NCBI RefSeq assembly: GCF_002973595.1
Contig: NZ_PVEO01000003.1
Span: 1 to 64,000 of the forward strand
Length of the DNA: 64,000 nucleotides
Direction: 5' to 3'
Source of the DNA: Jejuia pallidilutea
GTDB taxonomy: Bacteria > Bacteroidota > Bacteroidia > Flavobacteriales > Flavobacteriaceae
The translations under genes and the position numbers were made by a program. Position 1 is the stretch's first letter. Each line of letters opens with the position of its first letter. This document shows positions 17,480 through 27,247 of this stretch, one piece after another. The notes beneath the pieces are model-generated. The model did not search any database. It was not told the origin of the DNA and saw nothing but the letters and a program-made list of their open reading frames with translations.

Positions 17480-19297
17480 ATGAAAACAAAATATACCATT
17501 ATAGCCATTTTAATAGCTTGTTGTGTTGGTAACGCCCAAGAAAAACCGCAAAAACAAAAGCTTGATACGGTTTTAATTTCCTCAACACGAATAGATTTGC
17601 CATTTAAGGAAAACTCTAGAACCATTGATGTAATAACTTCTGAAGACATAAAAAACAGCGCCACAAATAATGTTGCAGATTTGTTACAACAAGTAGCTGG
17701 TGTAGATATAAGACGTCGCGGAACAGCTGGAAGTCAGGCCGATTTATATATTCGTGGTGGTAGTTTCGACCAAACTTTACTGCTTATTGATGGCATTAAA
17801 ATGGATGATGCACAAACGGGACACCATACCATGAATGCCGCTTTACCCATTGAGGTTATAGAGCGTATAGAAATTATAAAAGGGCCTGCAGCACGCGTAT
17901 TTGGGCAAAATGCCTTTACTGGCGCTATTAATATTGTAACTAAAAAGCAATTAAAAAACACCGTATCTACAAATGTTGAAACAGGAAGTTTCGGGCAATT
18001 AAACGGTTCGGTAACTGTAGGTTCTGAGTTAGAGAATTCGTCTCATATTATTCACGCTGGAAAATTAACTTCGGCTGGTTACCGTAATAATTCAGACTAT
18101 AACAACACCAATCTTTTTATAAAAAGCGTGTTTAACAAAAAGGCGCAAGCCATAGAAATGATTGCTACGTTTTTCGATAGAAAATTTGGTGCTGAAAATT
18201 TTTATACCACAAACCCAGATTGGAACGAGTATGAAGAAACACAAAACAGTTTAATTGGATTTACAACTACTTTTAAATCTAATAATTTTAAAATAAGACC
18301 TCGCGTGTATTGGAAACGTAATCAGGATATGTTTCTTTTAAAACGCAAAGAACCTAACTTTTTTAGAAACCTGCACATTACAGATAAAATAGGTGCAGAA
18401 GCCAATGCTTCCTATACTTCAAATCTTGGTGTAACTGGTTTTGGCGTAGATATGTCTAAAATTTACATTAGAAGTAATAATCTGGGAAATAGAAACCGTT
18501 TTATGACGAACCTATTTTTAGAACACCAATTCAAACTATTTAATAATAAATTGGATGTTACGCCCGGTATAGCCGTTACTTATTTTTCAGATTTTAAATT
18601 TCATGCATTCCCTGGGCTAGATGTTGGATATCGATTAAACGATAGTTTTAAAATTTACGCAAATACGGGTAATACCTATCGTATACCAACCTACACCGAT
18701 TTGTTTTATAGCGACCCCGCAACTGTTGGTAATGAAAACTTAGAACCAGAAGAAGCGCTTTCGTTTGAATTTGGGAGCAAATACTTTTCACCAAAATTTA
18801 ATGGTTCGTTTGCCATATTTTACAGAGATGCCAGCAAACTAATAGACTATGTAAAAGAAAATGAAGCAGACCGTTTTATGGCCACCAACCTACGTAATTT
18901 ATATACTAAAGGGTTTGAAGTGAATACAAGCTATAACTTTAAATTAGGTAATTTACCTCAAAATTTATCCATGGGATACACATTTATAGAAGATGAAGTG
19001 GGCGATTTAAATATTCCATTTTCTAGATATTCTATTAACTCCTTAAAACATCATTTCACATCGCGTTTAAGTTCTCAAATTTCTAAAAGTGTTAACTTCA
19101 ACATAATATACAAGCATGCCGAACGTACTGCTGGTTTAAGCTATAACGTTTGGGATGCATCTGCAATAATTACAGTAAAACAGTTTGAGTTTACACTAAC
19201 CGCTGCCAATATTTTTGATGCTGAGTATATTGAAACTGGTGTTGTGCCAATGCCGCCTAGTAATGTGCTATTTGGGTTACGCTATGGGTTTAATTAG
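17480..19297 (+). CDS. TonB-dependent receptor, BtuB-like architecture
   Basis: I use the ATG at 17480 (605 residues), because it begins a normal signal peptide (MKTKYTIIAILIACCVGNAQ). The upstream TTG at 17450 only adds basic residues. The TonB box region is KLDTVLISSTR, the plug contains VADLLQQVAGVDIRRRGTAG, LYIRGGSFDQTLLLIDGIKM and IEIIKGPAARVFGQNAFTGA (about 60-170), and a 22-strand-type barrel fills the rest. Size and plug resemble BtuB and small-cofactor receptors more than SusC. No riboswitch fits in the 75-base gap. By position the divergent MocR protein controls it, so a vitamer or amine-like ligand is a guess and nothing more. Confidence 0.85.
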   Translation: MKTKYTIIAILIACCVGNAQEKPQKQKLDTVLISSTRIDLPFKENSRTIDVITSEDIKNSATNNVADLLQQVAGVDIRRRGTAGSQADLYIRGGSFDQTLLLIDGIKMDDAQTGHHTMNAALPIEVIERIEIIKGPAARVFGQNAFTGAINIVTKKQLKNTVSTNVETGSFGQLNGSVTVGSELENSSHIIHAGKLTSAGYRNNSDYNNTNLFIKSVFNKKAQAIEMIATFFDRKFGAENFYTTNPDWNEYEETQNSLIGFTTTFKSNNFKIRPRVYWKRNQDMFLLKRKEPNFFRNLHITDKIGAEANASYTSNLGVTGFGVDMSKIYIRSNNLGNRNRFMTNLFLEHQFKLFNNKLDVTPGIAVTYFSDFKFHAFPGLDVGYRLNDSFKIYANTGNTYRIPTYTDLFYSDPATVGNENLEPEEALSFEFGSKYFSPKFNGSFAIFYRDASKLIDYVKENEADRFMATNLRNLYTKGFEVNTSYNFKLGNLPQNLSMGYTFIEDEVGDLNIPFSRYSINSLKHHFTSRLSSQISKSVNFNIIYKHAERTAGLSYNVWDASAIITVKQFEFTLTAANIFDAEYIETGVVPMPPSNVLFGLRYGFN

Positions 19298-19368
19298 TTG
19301 GGCAAGTAAAACATAGTGAAGTTTACCAACATTTCCTTAACTTTGTTATACTAAACTAAAAACCTTAG

Positions 19369-20226
19369 TTGTTGAACTTACAAGACATTCCGCGCGTAAA
19401 AACAATTACGAAAGCCGATTTTTTAAACCACTATTTTAAGCCTCAAAAGCCTGTGGTTATCGAGCGTTTTATAGAAGATTGGCCAGCCTACAACAGTTGG
19501 AATTTAGAGTATTTCAAAAAAATTGGTGGCGATTTAACCGTACCCTTGTACGACGACAGACCTGTAGATTATAAAGACGGGTTTAACGAGCCTCACGCCA
19601 AAATGAAACTTAGCGAGTACATAGATTTACTTAAGCGCGAACCTACCAAATACCGTATTTTTTTATGGAATGCCCTAAAGGAAATTCCGCAACTACAACA
19701 AGATTTTACATTTCCCGATTTTGGTCTTCGCTTAATGAAAGGTATTCCCATGTTGTTTTTTGGGGGGCGCGATTCTTACACCTTTATGCACTACGATATA
19801 GATTTGGCAAACATTTTCCATTTTCATTTTGAAGGCAAAAAAGAATGTATTTTGTTCGACCAAAAACAGAACAATTACCTCTACAAAATTCCACATTCGC
19901 TAATTACTAGGGAAGATATAGATTTTAACAATCCAGATTTTGAAAAGTGGCCCATGCTTAAAAAAGCAAAGGGTTATAAAACCGAGTTAAATCATGGAGA
20001 GGTTTTGTACATGCCAGAAGGTTATTGGCACTATATGCGCTATGTAACCCCAGGGTTTTCTATGAGTTTACGGGCCATTGCCAGAAACCCTAAAAACTTT
20101 AGTAAGGCGATTTACAACTTGCTTGTTATGCGTAGTTTTGATAATGTAATGCGACGCATTAAAGGCCAAAAATGGATAGATTGGAAAAACGAACAAGCCA
20201 TAGTACGCACACACAAACATTTATAA
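19369..20226 (+). CDS. Cupin-like (JmjC-type) oxygenase-fold protein
   Basis: The 285-residue protein matches the cupin_8/JmjC-like group. KPVVIERFIEDWPAYNSWN (about 25-43) is the typical opening. The metal site is suggested by MHYDID (about 141-146, an HxD pair) and GYWHYMRY (about 218-225, the distal His). A 2-oxoglutarate- and Fe(II)-dependent hydroxylase acting on protein or small molecules is the family expectation. The start is TTG (19369 or 19372), as no ATG is near. A -7 box TAACTTTG sits at 19338-19345. The DUF6646-like gene follows but has its own TAnnTTTG box, so it is probably separate. Confidence 0.82.
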   Translation: MLNLQDIPRVKTITKADFLNHYFKPQKPVVIERFIEDWPAYNSWNLEYFKKIGGDLTVPLYDDRPVDYKDGFNEPHAKMKLSEYIDLLKREPTKYRIFLWNALKEIPQLQQDFTFPDFGLRLMKGIPMLFFGGRDSYTFMHYDIDLANIFHFHFEGKKECILFDQKQNNYLYKIPHSLITREDIDFNNPDFEKWPMLKKAKGYKTELNHGEVLYMPEGYWHYMRYVTPGFSMSLRAIARNPKNFSKAIYNLLVMRSFDNVMRRIKGQKWIDWKNEQAIVRTHKHL

Positions 20227-20252
20227 AACCTTTAAAGTTATAAAACTTGTAA

Positions 20253-20260
20253 TATATTTG
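20253..20260 (+). promoter_or_regulatory. Probable -7 box for the small barrel gene
   Basis: TATATTTG is an exact TAnnTTTG match, 35 bases before the ATG at 20296. Confidence 0.45.
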
Positions 20261-20295
20261 CGCACTCAAAACAATAGCTTAGAAAAATATTAAAG

Positions 20296-20787
20296 ATGAA
20301 AAAACTAATTTTAATACTTGCAATCTTAAGCGTTTCACTTACTAATGCACAAGCATATAGTGGCAAAAACGATAACAAATTTCAAGTTGGTGTTAACGCA
20401 CAGGACAATGGTACGGGTATAAACATAAGTTACGATTATGGTGTGGGCGATAATATATCATTTGGTTTTTCGTCTACATACCTATTAGGGGTTGAAGACG
20501 CTGTAGATGCTAATTTTGATGACAGAATAGATATAAGAGCCCGTTTTAACGCTAACCTAGGAAACGTTATTAACATTAGCGAAAAATTTGATATTTACCC
20601 AGGACTTAGCTTGGGCTTAAAGAATTTTGGCGGCCATTTAGGTGCACGTTACTTCTTCTCAGAAGGTTTTGGCATTTACACTGAGTTAAATACACCTTTT
20701 GCTAAATATAACTCTGGAACGTTAACACCAGCCGAAACACTTCACAACCAATTTACGGTTAATTTTGGCGCAAGTTTTAATCTTTAA
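20296..20787 (+). CDS. Small outer-membrane beta-barrel protein (DUF6646-like)
   Basis: The 163-residue protein has a clear signal peptide (LILILAILSVSLTNAQ, about 4-19) and strands with alternating pattern: KFQVGVNAQDNGTGINISYD, ISFGFSSTYLLGV, GLSLGLKNFGGHLGARYFF, and a final FTVNFGASFNL with C-terminal Leu. The pattern resembles the flavobacterial DUF6646 family. About eight strands would form a small barrel. No enzymatic motif is visible. A strong bidirectional terminator separates it from recX. Confidence 0.6.
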   Translation: MKKLILILAILSVSLTNAQAYSGKNDNKFQVGVNAQDNGTGINISYDYGVGDNISFGFSSTYLLGVEDAVDANFDDRIDIRARFNANLGNVINISEKFDIYPGLSLGLKNFGGHLGARYFFSEGFGIYTELNTPFAKYNSGTLTPAETLHNQFTVNFGASFNL

Positions 20788-20805
20788 GACGTCTCTTAAA
20801 ATATT

Positions 20806-20844
20806 AAAAAAGCAGATAAATTTTAAGACTTTATCTGCTTTTTT
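20806..20844. terminator. Bidirectional terminator between the small barrel gene and recX
   Basis: AAAAAAGCAGATAAA, a nine-base loop, then TTTATCTGCTTTTTT form a perfect 15-bp stem with an A tract on one side and a T tract on the other. It can serve both convergent genes. Confidence 0.9.
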
Positions 20845-20850
20845 ATGGAT

Positions 20851-21324
20851 TTACCCGAAAAGTTCCTTGGCTTTTTCGTACACCAAGTGCGATTCCCACC
20901 CCCTATACAACAGATAATCGATTAATTTCCGCTTTTTTTTAAGCGTGCTAGTTTCGGTCATAGTATTTGCTTTTTTTTCGGCTAAACCATTGAAAACCTC
21001 GATGTACTCCGCATTATCAATTTCTGCAAGTGCCTGATTTATATTAACTTTGCTTATGTCCTTTTGCTTTAATTCAAAAGTTAATCGGCGTCGGCCCCAA
21101 GCCTTCATTCTAAACTTACCCCTTACAAATGTTTTGGCGAAACGTGTTTCGTTAAGATAGTTGTGTTCTAAAAGATGGACTATAATCACATCGATAGCCT
21201 CGGGTATCATGTGCATAGACACTAGCTTTTGCCGCACTTCTTTATGGCAACGTTCTTGGTACGCACAATAGTGCTCTAGTTTTCTAGTAGCTTCTTGTAC
21301 CGTATATGTTTTTTTAGTGTGCAT
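20851..21324 (-). CDS. recX: Regulatory protein RecX
   Basis: RecX binds RecA filaments and dampens recombination. The 157-residue length is typical. The repeats of three-helix units are visible: LEHYCAYQERCHKEVRQKL (about 16-34), LLEHNYLNETRFAKTFVRGK (about 51-70, the family signature around LN-E-RFA), KAWGRRRLTFELKQKDIS (about 74-91) and KRKLIDYLLYRGW (about 134-146). recA is not adjacent, which is normal in this phylum. Start ATG at 21324. Confidence 0.93.
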   Translation of the reverse strand: MHTKKTYTVQEATRKLEHYCAYQERCHKEVRQKLVSMHMIPEAIDVIIVHLLEHNYLNETRFAKTFVRGKFRMKAWGRRRLTFELKQKDISKVNINQALAEIDNAEYIEVFNGLAEKKANTMTETSTLKKKRKLIDYLLYRGWESHLVYEKAKELFG

Positions 21325-21423
21325 GTAGCACCAAAAATAACAATTGCATTTTAGTTTGAATTAAAAATACAGAACCAAATCTACTATACTGAGCAAATTA
21401 CAGTGTAGACTTAAAAACTTAAC

Positions 21424-23895
21424 ATGATGAAAAAAATTACTTTTTTACTAGCAATGCTTTTAGCCTTTAGCTATGGTTATGGGCAAATAGTAGCTTGGAG
21501 TATGGTTAGCCCTAATACAGTTGGTAACGAGGTTACTCTAAATGCTAGAACTCTAAATCCTAATTTAAACATGTCTACTTTAAGGCGAGGTGCTGGAATT
21601 GATCCTGCTAATTTGGCAAGAGCTTTTTCATCAGATGACTATACAGTAGGAGGAACTCAGACGGATGCTATCAATAATGATGATTATATAGAATTTGATA
21701 TTTCTGCTATGAGTACATATCAGGTATCATTAAGTACATTAGATGCAAACTTTAGGAGATCTGGCACAGGTCCTGACACATTTTTATGGAGATATAGTAC
21801 AGACGGTGTGATTTTTAATAATATTGGAAGTCCTATATCTTATACCTCAAGTTTTGATGGTCCGCATTCTGTTCAGGCTCAAATAAATTTATCCTCTATA
21901 CTTGCACTACAAAACGTTGTATCTGGTACCATTGTCACTTTTCGTCTTTACGCTTGGGGAGCGACCAATGCAGGTGGAACATTTGCTATAGGAAGACAAG
22001 ACGGAAACGAATTGAGCATAGGGGTTTCAGTAACTTTAGCACCATGTCCTGGTGGAATTACAACTTGGAATGGAACTACATGGGATAACGGAATACCAGA
22101 TTTAACAACCGAGGCTGTCATTGCTGATGATTATAGTACAAACACAGATGGAGATATTAATTCTTGTAGTTTAACTATAGAAAACAACTCTACTTTAAAT
22201 ATTGATGATAACACTTTTGTTCAAGTAGAAAATGAATTAAATGTTGATACTGGTTCATCAATTACTGTTCAACCTTACGGAGCTTTTGTTCAAAATAATG
22301 ATGCTTCAGTAAACAATATTAATGGAGACATTACTGTAATAAAGACTACTTCAGATTTAAACGCATGGTATGAATATACCTATTGGAGCTCTCCCGTTTC
22401 TGGTGAAAGAATAGACACTGGTTTATTCGAATCTCAAACGAGTAGACGTTTCGTTTATAATGCGCAAAACTTTTTAGATGAAACCCAAGAAACAAACAAT
22501 AATAACGCTTCATTACCAGGTCAAGACGATATAGATGACAATGGAGATGACTGGGTATGGGTTGATGGCATTACAACTATGGCCCCTGGAGTGGGTTATG
22601 CAGCTACACATAAGGAGTCACTTTTTATTGGACCACCATTCAGTTCTCCACCATACCAGTTCGACTACACGTTTGAGGGTCCATTTAATAATGGACTAAT
22701 CAATGTTCCTGTTTATCGAAATGATTCGGAATTAAATGATAATAACTGGAATTTAATTGGTAATCCCTATCCATCTGCTATAGATGCCGATTTATTTTTA
22801 GCGGCCAACAGTGCTATTGATGCTAGTGTTACAACAACTACGGGCTCAACTTTGGATGGTGCTATTTTTATTTGGTCTCAAAACACTGCGCCTTCTGAAA
22901 CTGCTAATGGAAATGAAGGCTTAAACTTTGCAGATGGAGATTATGCTATAATAAACGGTATGGGAGAAGTACCTGGAGGTGATGGCGATACACCTTATAT
23001 TATTGCGTCTGATATTCGAGCCATCCCATCTGGACAAGCCTTTTTTGTATCAATGTCTAATGGAGCAACTGCATCTTCAGTCTCTGGAGATATTTATACT
23101 GCCAATGTTGTGTTTAATAATTCTATGAGGGTTTTTGGGGTTGATGACAATAGTAAATTCTTTAAAAATACGTCTTCAAAAAACAAATTGAATGAATCTA
23201 ATAAAATATCTATTAAACTAATATCAGATAATGGTGTTTTCAATCAAATTCTTATAGGTTATACTGATAAAGCAACCGATAATTATGATGGTATGTATTA
23301 TGATGCAGTGAAGAATTTGTCTAGTAATACCTCTGCAGCACTATACTCTTTAATTGATGGAGTAGATAAAAAATTCGCTATCCAAGGTAAAGCAAATAAT
23401 AGCTTAAATACTGATGAAGTAGTGAAGCTTGGTTTTAAAACCACAATTGACGTAGCAACTATTTACACATTATCCATAGCGCAACTAGAAGGCGACTTTA
23501 TATCAAACAACACTATATATTTAAAAGATAAGCTTACCAATACCATTCATAATTTATCAAACGATGATTATAGTTTTACTTCTGAAGTTGGTGAATTTAA
23601 TGAGCGTTTTGAAATTGCATTTAATGCAGCTTCATTATCTAACGACGCGTTTGCTTTAAATAACAACGCTGTTAAAATAGTACAATTAGATAATAACAAC
23701 GTTAAATTTACAACGGAAACCTCAACCTTTAAATCTATAACTGTATTTGATCTTTTAGGAAGAGCGCTTCAAACGTTTAATGGCGATAGTAATAACGAAA
23801 CTTACAACCTAAGCACCTTAAAAAATTCAGTATACTTAGCTAATATTGAATTACAAAATGGTGTTACTTTAAGTAAAAAGTTTATAAAAAAATAA
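21424..23895 (+). CDS. Secreted protein with a type IX secretion sorting domain
   Basis: The 823-residue protein has a signal peptide (FLLAMLLAFSYGYGQ, about 7-21), a beta-rich N-terminal region (about 22-205), a segment starting CPGGITTWNGTTWDNG with further beta repeats (about 208-560), and a C-terminal type A sorting domain. That domain runs from FKSITVFDLLGRALQTF (about 765) to an ANIELQNGVTLSKKFIKK end. It should cross the outer membrane through the type IX system and then be anchored or released. No enzyme motif was recognised, so adhesin or matrix roles are possible. A strong terminator follows. Confidence 0.85.
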   Translation: MMKKITFLLAMLLAFSYGYGQIVAWSMVSPNTVGNEVTLNARTLNPNLNMSTLRRGAGIDPANLARAFSSDDYTVGGTQTDAINNDDYIEFDISAMSTYQVSLSTLDANFRRSGTGPDTFLWRYSTDGVIFNNIGSPISYTSSFDGPHSVQAQINLSSILALQNVVSGTIVTFRLYAWGATNAGGTFAIGRQDGNELSIGVSVTLAPCPGGITTWNGTTWDNGIPDLTTEAVIADDYSTNTDGDINSCSLTIENNSTLNIDDNTFVQVENELNVDTGSSITVQPYGAFVQNNDASVNNINGDITVIKTTSDLNAWYEYTYWSSPVSGERIDTGLFESQTSRRFVYNAQNFLDETQETNNNNASLPGQDDIDDNGDDWVWVDGITTMAPGVGYAATHKESLFIGPPFSSPPYQFDYTFEGPFNNGLINVPVYRNDSELNDNNWNLIGNPYPSAIDADLFLAANSAIDASVTTTTGSTLDGAIFIWSQNTAPSETANGNEGLNFADGDYAIINGMGEVPGGDGDTPYIIASDIRAIPSGQAFFVSMSNGATASSVSGDIYTANVVFNNSMRVFGVDDNSKFFKNTSSKNKLNESNKISIKLISDNGVFNQILIGYTDKATDNYDGMYYDAVKNLSSNTSAALYSLIDGVDKKFAIQGKANNSLNTDEVVKLGFKTTIDVATIYTLSIAQLEGDFISNNTIYLKDKLTNTIHNLSNDDYSFTSEVGEFNERFEIAFNAASLSNDAFALNNNAVKIVQLDNNNVKFTTETSTFKSITVFDLLGRALQTFNGDSNNETYNLSTLKNSVYLANIELQNGVTLSKKFIKK

Positions 23896-23924
23896 TACTA
23901 AAAACCGTTTATCAGGTTTAGTTT

Positions 23925-23964
23925 AACACACGCTGTTCTAAGCTTTAGAATGGCGTGTTTTTTT
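23925..23964. terminator. Terminator after the sorting-domain gene
   Basis: AACACACGC with an inner stem TTCTAA/TTAGAA and the return arm GCGTGTT followed by a run of T forms a long hairpin. It ends at the stop codon of the convergent gene at 23963 and may serve both directions. Confidence 0.8.
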
Positions 23965-24796
23965 ATAGGTGTATAATTAGAGGCAACTCAGGTCTTAAAT
24001 CAAATGTTTTATCTTGAATAGTATTATCAAAAAAGAGCTCCATTAAATGCGCCTTTCCTTTTTTAACGGTAACGTTTTTAATACTGTTAACTGCTTTAAT
24101 CGTTGCTGTATTTAAGTCTAAATTAGGTGAAGCAATAACAATATTTGTAATTTTTTTTGCACCGTTTGGATGCTTATAAAATGCTCTCGCAAAGGCGTAT
24201 TCGTCTGGGATGTTTTTCAGGTCGGACAAGGTTTCAAATCTTTCCGATTCTATCTCTGGATATACAACAAAAATAGAGGGTTCTTTCAGGTTGGTTTTGG
24301 AGTTTTTAGCCGCATGTATATTCATATTCTGTGCCATCCAATCTTGGTGGTAGCTCACGGTTTCAAACGGAATTTTTTCTACATTATAATCCGTTACTTT
24401 TAAGGCAATACTAAAAGGAGAAGCGCCATTTTTGTAAAAGTTAGCTCTTTTAATAAAATCTAACGCTTTATTTTTTATGTTATTTTCTTTAAACTCCTTT
24501 TGGTTATTAATAAAAATTAATTCGAGATAGCCATTTAAAAAATGGAAATACCTTCCTGCTGTTCCTTGCCCCTTATGAATTTGTGAAAGCGAATCGGGAA
24601 CAGATGTAAACCCTATGCCGTTTAATCGTTTTTTAGTTTTTTCGTGATTATTAACCCAAATATTAAGATGGTCTATCTGTAAATCAGATGAAATAACTTC
24701 AGCTGTTTTCCCAGTTCTTTTATTGTGCTTTTCATCTTTACAAGACGTTAAACCAACTATTAAAACTAAAATGATAATGTAGTAACGTATGTTCAT
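23963..24796 (-). CDS. VOC/glyoxalase-fold lipoprotein
   Basis: The 277-residue protein has a lipoprotein signal peptide (LVLIVGLTSCKDE, cysteine at about 19). It then has LQIDHLNIWVNNHEKTKKRL (about 39-58) and a later ITNIVIASPNL, which match the glyoxalase-like (VOC, glyoxalase_3) domain with a first metal-ligand-like His in DHL. An FHFLNGYLELIFIN strand is the usual second motif. A periplasm-facing lipoprotein VOC enzyme or binding protein is the best call. The substrate is unknown. It is downstream of a receptor on the same strand with a 36-base gap, so it may be the last gene of the porZ-recO-receptor unit. Confidence 0.7.
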   Translation of the reverse strand: MNIRYYIIILVLIVGLTSCKDEKHNKRTGKTAEVISSDLQIDHLNIWVNNHEKTKKRLNGIGFTSVPDSLSQIHKGQGTAGRYFHFLNGYLELIFINNQKEFKENNIKNKALDFIKRANFYKNGASPFSIALKVTDYNVEKIPFETVSYHQDWMAQNMNIHAAKNSKTNLKEPSIFVVYPEIESERFETLSDLKNIPDEYAFARAFYKHPNGAKKITNIVIASPNLDLNTATIKAVNSIKNVTVKKGKAHLMELFFDNTIQDKTFDLRPELPLIIHL

Positions 24797-24832
24797 TTCA
24801 AAAGTGGCTATTATAGTTAAGGTTAAAAAAGG

Positions 24833-27244
24833 TTACAAACTATATTTTAAGGCAAAAATAAGATTTCGCCCTGGGGCAGCAATTCCAGAAGAATATGGTC
24901 TGTAACGCTGGTTTGTAATATTTTCTAAAGCGGCGGTTATGGTGGTAGCTTTACTTATTTTATATTGTGTTCTAAAGTTTAAGGTGTACCATGATGGTGC
25001 ATAAGGATTTCCGTTTTCGTCGGCTGCATAAATATAATCCTTCTCCTTTTCTGAAGGTGCCAATTGGTTAAATGACAATTCTGCGTTGTAATTTGCAAAA
25101 GCGTCTAGGGTTAGCCCTTTATAGTGCCATACTAAATGTGTGTTTCCAAAATTTGGTGCTACATGCCTAATAGGTACTTCAATACTATTATTTTCTTCTG
25201 TGCCACCAATAACGCTGTACTGCGATGTGAGTTCCAACCCTTTTGTAAGCGCTATTTTTAAACCCACTTCAAAACCATAAATCCATGCTTTTGAGGCGTT
25301 TTTTATGGCTTGCACATTACTTAATTCGCCATCGTACATAATTTCGGTAACACCATTTAAGGTATAATCCCGCCTTACTAAGGCATTATCTAAATACGTG
25401 TAATACGTACTTAAATCTAGTACAAATTTTTTATTAAAATCGAGTTTTAAACCCACTTCGCCACCATAGGCGTATTCTGGTCTTAAATTTTCGTTAGGCA
25501 CAACAACAGAACCAGGTTCAGAATCGAATACCTTACCAATATCATCAATATTTGGTGCCCTAAAGGCCGATGCAGCATTAAGTTTCCATTGCATGATTTC
25601 ATTAGGACACCACGTTAAACCTGCGGTTCCTGTTAATGCTCCAGCATTGTTTTTTGAACTTGTAAAGGGAAGGTTTAAAAACTCATTATTTTCCGTAAAG
25701 TCTGCTTCTGAAGTTACATGGTTAAAACGTAATCCCGATTGAAACACAAACTTAGTATTTGGTTTATACTTTAGGCTGGTATACACTGCCGCCGATTGCC
25801 ATGTAGCGCCATTTGGATATCGAGACACTGTATTAGATACATTTCCTGTTGTAATTTCTTCGTTAGTTCCGGTAGAAGCAACTTTATTAAACACATACTC
25901 TGCACCATAAAATAGTCTCGTTTTTTCGCTCAACCGTTTTTCAAAATCCAAATTAAAAGAATATGCGTCTACAGCTTCCTCCCTAATTCTTCTTTCTACC
26001 GATTGATAATCTCTATCAATTCTACTTTCTTGAAAGTTTTGGTAGGCCAAAGTTGCTTTAACCTTATCGTATAAATTAGAACGACTGCTTAATCGAGTAA
26101 CCTGAAGGTTAGACATAAACCATTTTTGAGGCCCATAATACCATTCTGCCGAACGTAAATCGTCTCCTCTGTAGCGAATAAGCCTATCGTATCTTGGGAT
26201 ATTGGAAGATTTTGAATAATGCAATCCTAAATCGAAACTCAAATTTTTATAAGGCTCGAACCTCACTTTTTGGGTAAGGTTTAATTGGTTGTATCCTGAA
26301 AACTTTTGAACTCTAGAGTTTGGGTTACTAACTATAGCATCATTACCATTATTAGTAATTACAAACTCTGGTCTTAAATAATCATTTGGCCCATGCATCC
26401 CCATTTCTAGGTCATTAAAGTTATTGTAGCTGGCACTTGTTAAAAACCCCCATTTTTTATAGCCTAAATTAAGATTTAAATGCCCCGTTTTTTCATCACT
26501 AGCAGAGGCATAACGTACTATTGTATTGGCTTTAACCAATAATGTATCTGTATAAGACAACTCTGGGTTTTTTGTATAAAAACTCATTACACCACCAATA
26601 GCATCACTTCCATAAATTACAGAACCCGAACCTAAAGTAACCTCTGTGCTTTGAATAGAAAAAGGATCTACCGCTATTACATTATGTACATTACCACCTC
26701 TAAAAATAGCGTTATTCATACGTACACCATCTACAGTAATTAATAAACGGTTGGTTGAAAAGCCCCTAATCATGGGGCTACCGCCACCAAGTTGACTTTT
26801 TTGTACAAAAACAGCACCCGTATTTTGTAAAGCATCTGCACTGGTTTGCGGATTCATAAACTCAATAATTTCCGCATTTGTATTTACAATTTTCTGAGGA
26901 ATATCGCGTTTGTGCTGTTCGAATTTTGAAGCAGAAACCACTATTTCGTTTAACCCTTGGGTATTGGCCTCTAAATACACAATTCCCGTTTTTAGAGCCT
27001 GAGATTTTGTTACGGACTTGGTAATATGCGATAAATGCTGAAAATACAGCGTATCGGATAAGGTGAACTTGTTTAAACTAGCTACACCTTTAAAGTTTGT
27101 AATGGCGCTTTTAGTTTTAGTTGCATTAAAAATAGCAACACCAAAAATGGGTTCTTCGGTAACTGTACTTAATACTTTTATGTCTTGTGCTTCTACCACC
27201 TTAAACAGTAGTAAAAATAATAGAAGCATATAATTGCGCTTCAT
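24833..27244 (-). CDS. TonB-dependent receptor, heme/siderophore-like
   Basis: The 803-residue protein has a signal peptide (LLLFLLLFKVVEAQ), an N-terminal carboxypeptidase-like domain (about 20-95), a plug (about 115-240; NPQTSADALQNTGAVFVQK, GGGSPMIRGFSTNRLLITVD, GSVIYGSDAIGGVMSFYTK) and a barrel. AASAFRAPNIDDIGKVFDSE, then NENLRPEYAY, in the barrel resembles the FRAP...NLxPE box of hemoglobin/heme receptors, but the conserved His between the two parts is missing. Heme, another iron complex or a different ligand are all possible. It starts 3 bases after the recO stop, so it is in one unit with porZ and recO. Confidence 0.85.
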   Translation of the reverse strand: MKRNYMLLLFLLLFKVVEAQDIKVLSTVTEEPIFGVAIFNATKTKSAITNFKGVASLNKFTLSDTLYFQHLSHITKSVTKSQALKTGIVYLEANTQGLNEIVVSASKFEQHKRDIPQKIVNTNAEIIEFMNPQTSADALQNTGAVFVQKSQLGGGSPMIRGFSTNRLLITVDGVRMNNAIFRGGNVHNVIAVDPFSIQSTEVTLGSGSVIYGSDAIGGVMSFYTKNPELSYTDTLLVKANTIVRYASASDEKTGHLNLNLGYKKWGFLTSASYNNFNDLEMGMHGPNDYLRPEFVITNNGNDAIVSNPNSRVQKFSGYNQLNLTQKVRFEPYKNLSFDLGLHYSKSSNIPRYDRLIRYRGDDLRSAEWYYGPQKWFMSNLQVTRLSSRSNLYDKVKATLAYQNFQESRIDRDYQSVERRIREEAVDAYSFNLDFEKRLSEKTRLFYGAEYVFNKVASTGTNEEITTGNVSNTVSRYPNGATWQSAAVYTSLKYKPNTKFVFQSGLRFNHVTSEADFTENNEFLNLPFTSSKNNAGALTGTAGLTWCPNEIMQWKLNAASAFRAPNIDDIGKVFDSEPGSVVVPNENLRPEYAYGGEVGLKLDFNKKFVLDLSTYYTYLDNALVRRDYTLNGVTEIMYDGELSNVQAIKNASKAWIYGFEVGLKIALTKGLELTSQYSVIGGTEENNSIEVPIRHVAPNFGNTHLVWHYKGLTLDAFANYNAELSFNQLAPSEKEKDYIYAADENGNPYAPSWYTLNFRTQYKISKATTITAALENITNQRYRPYSSGIAAPGRNLIFALKYSL

Positions 27245-27247
27245 TTT

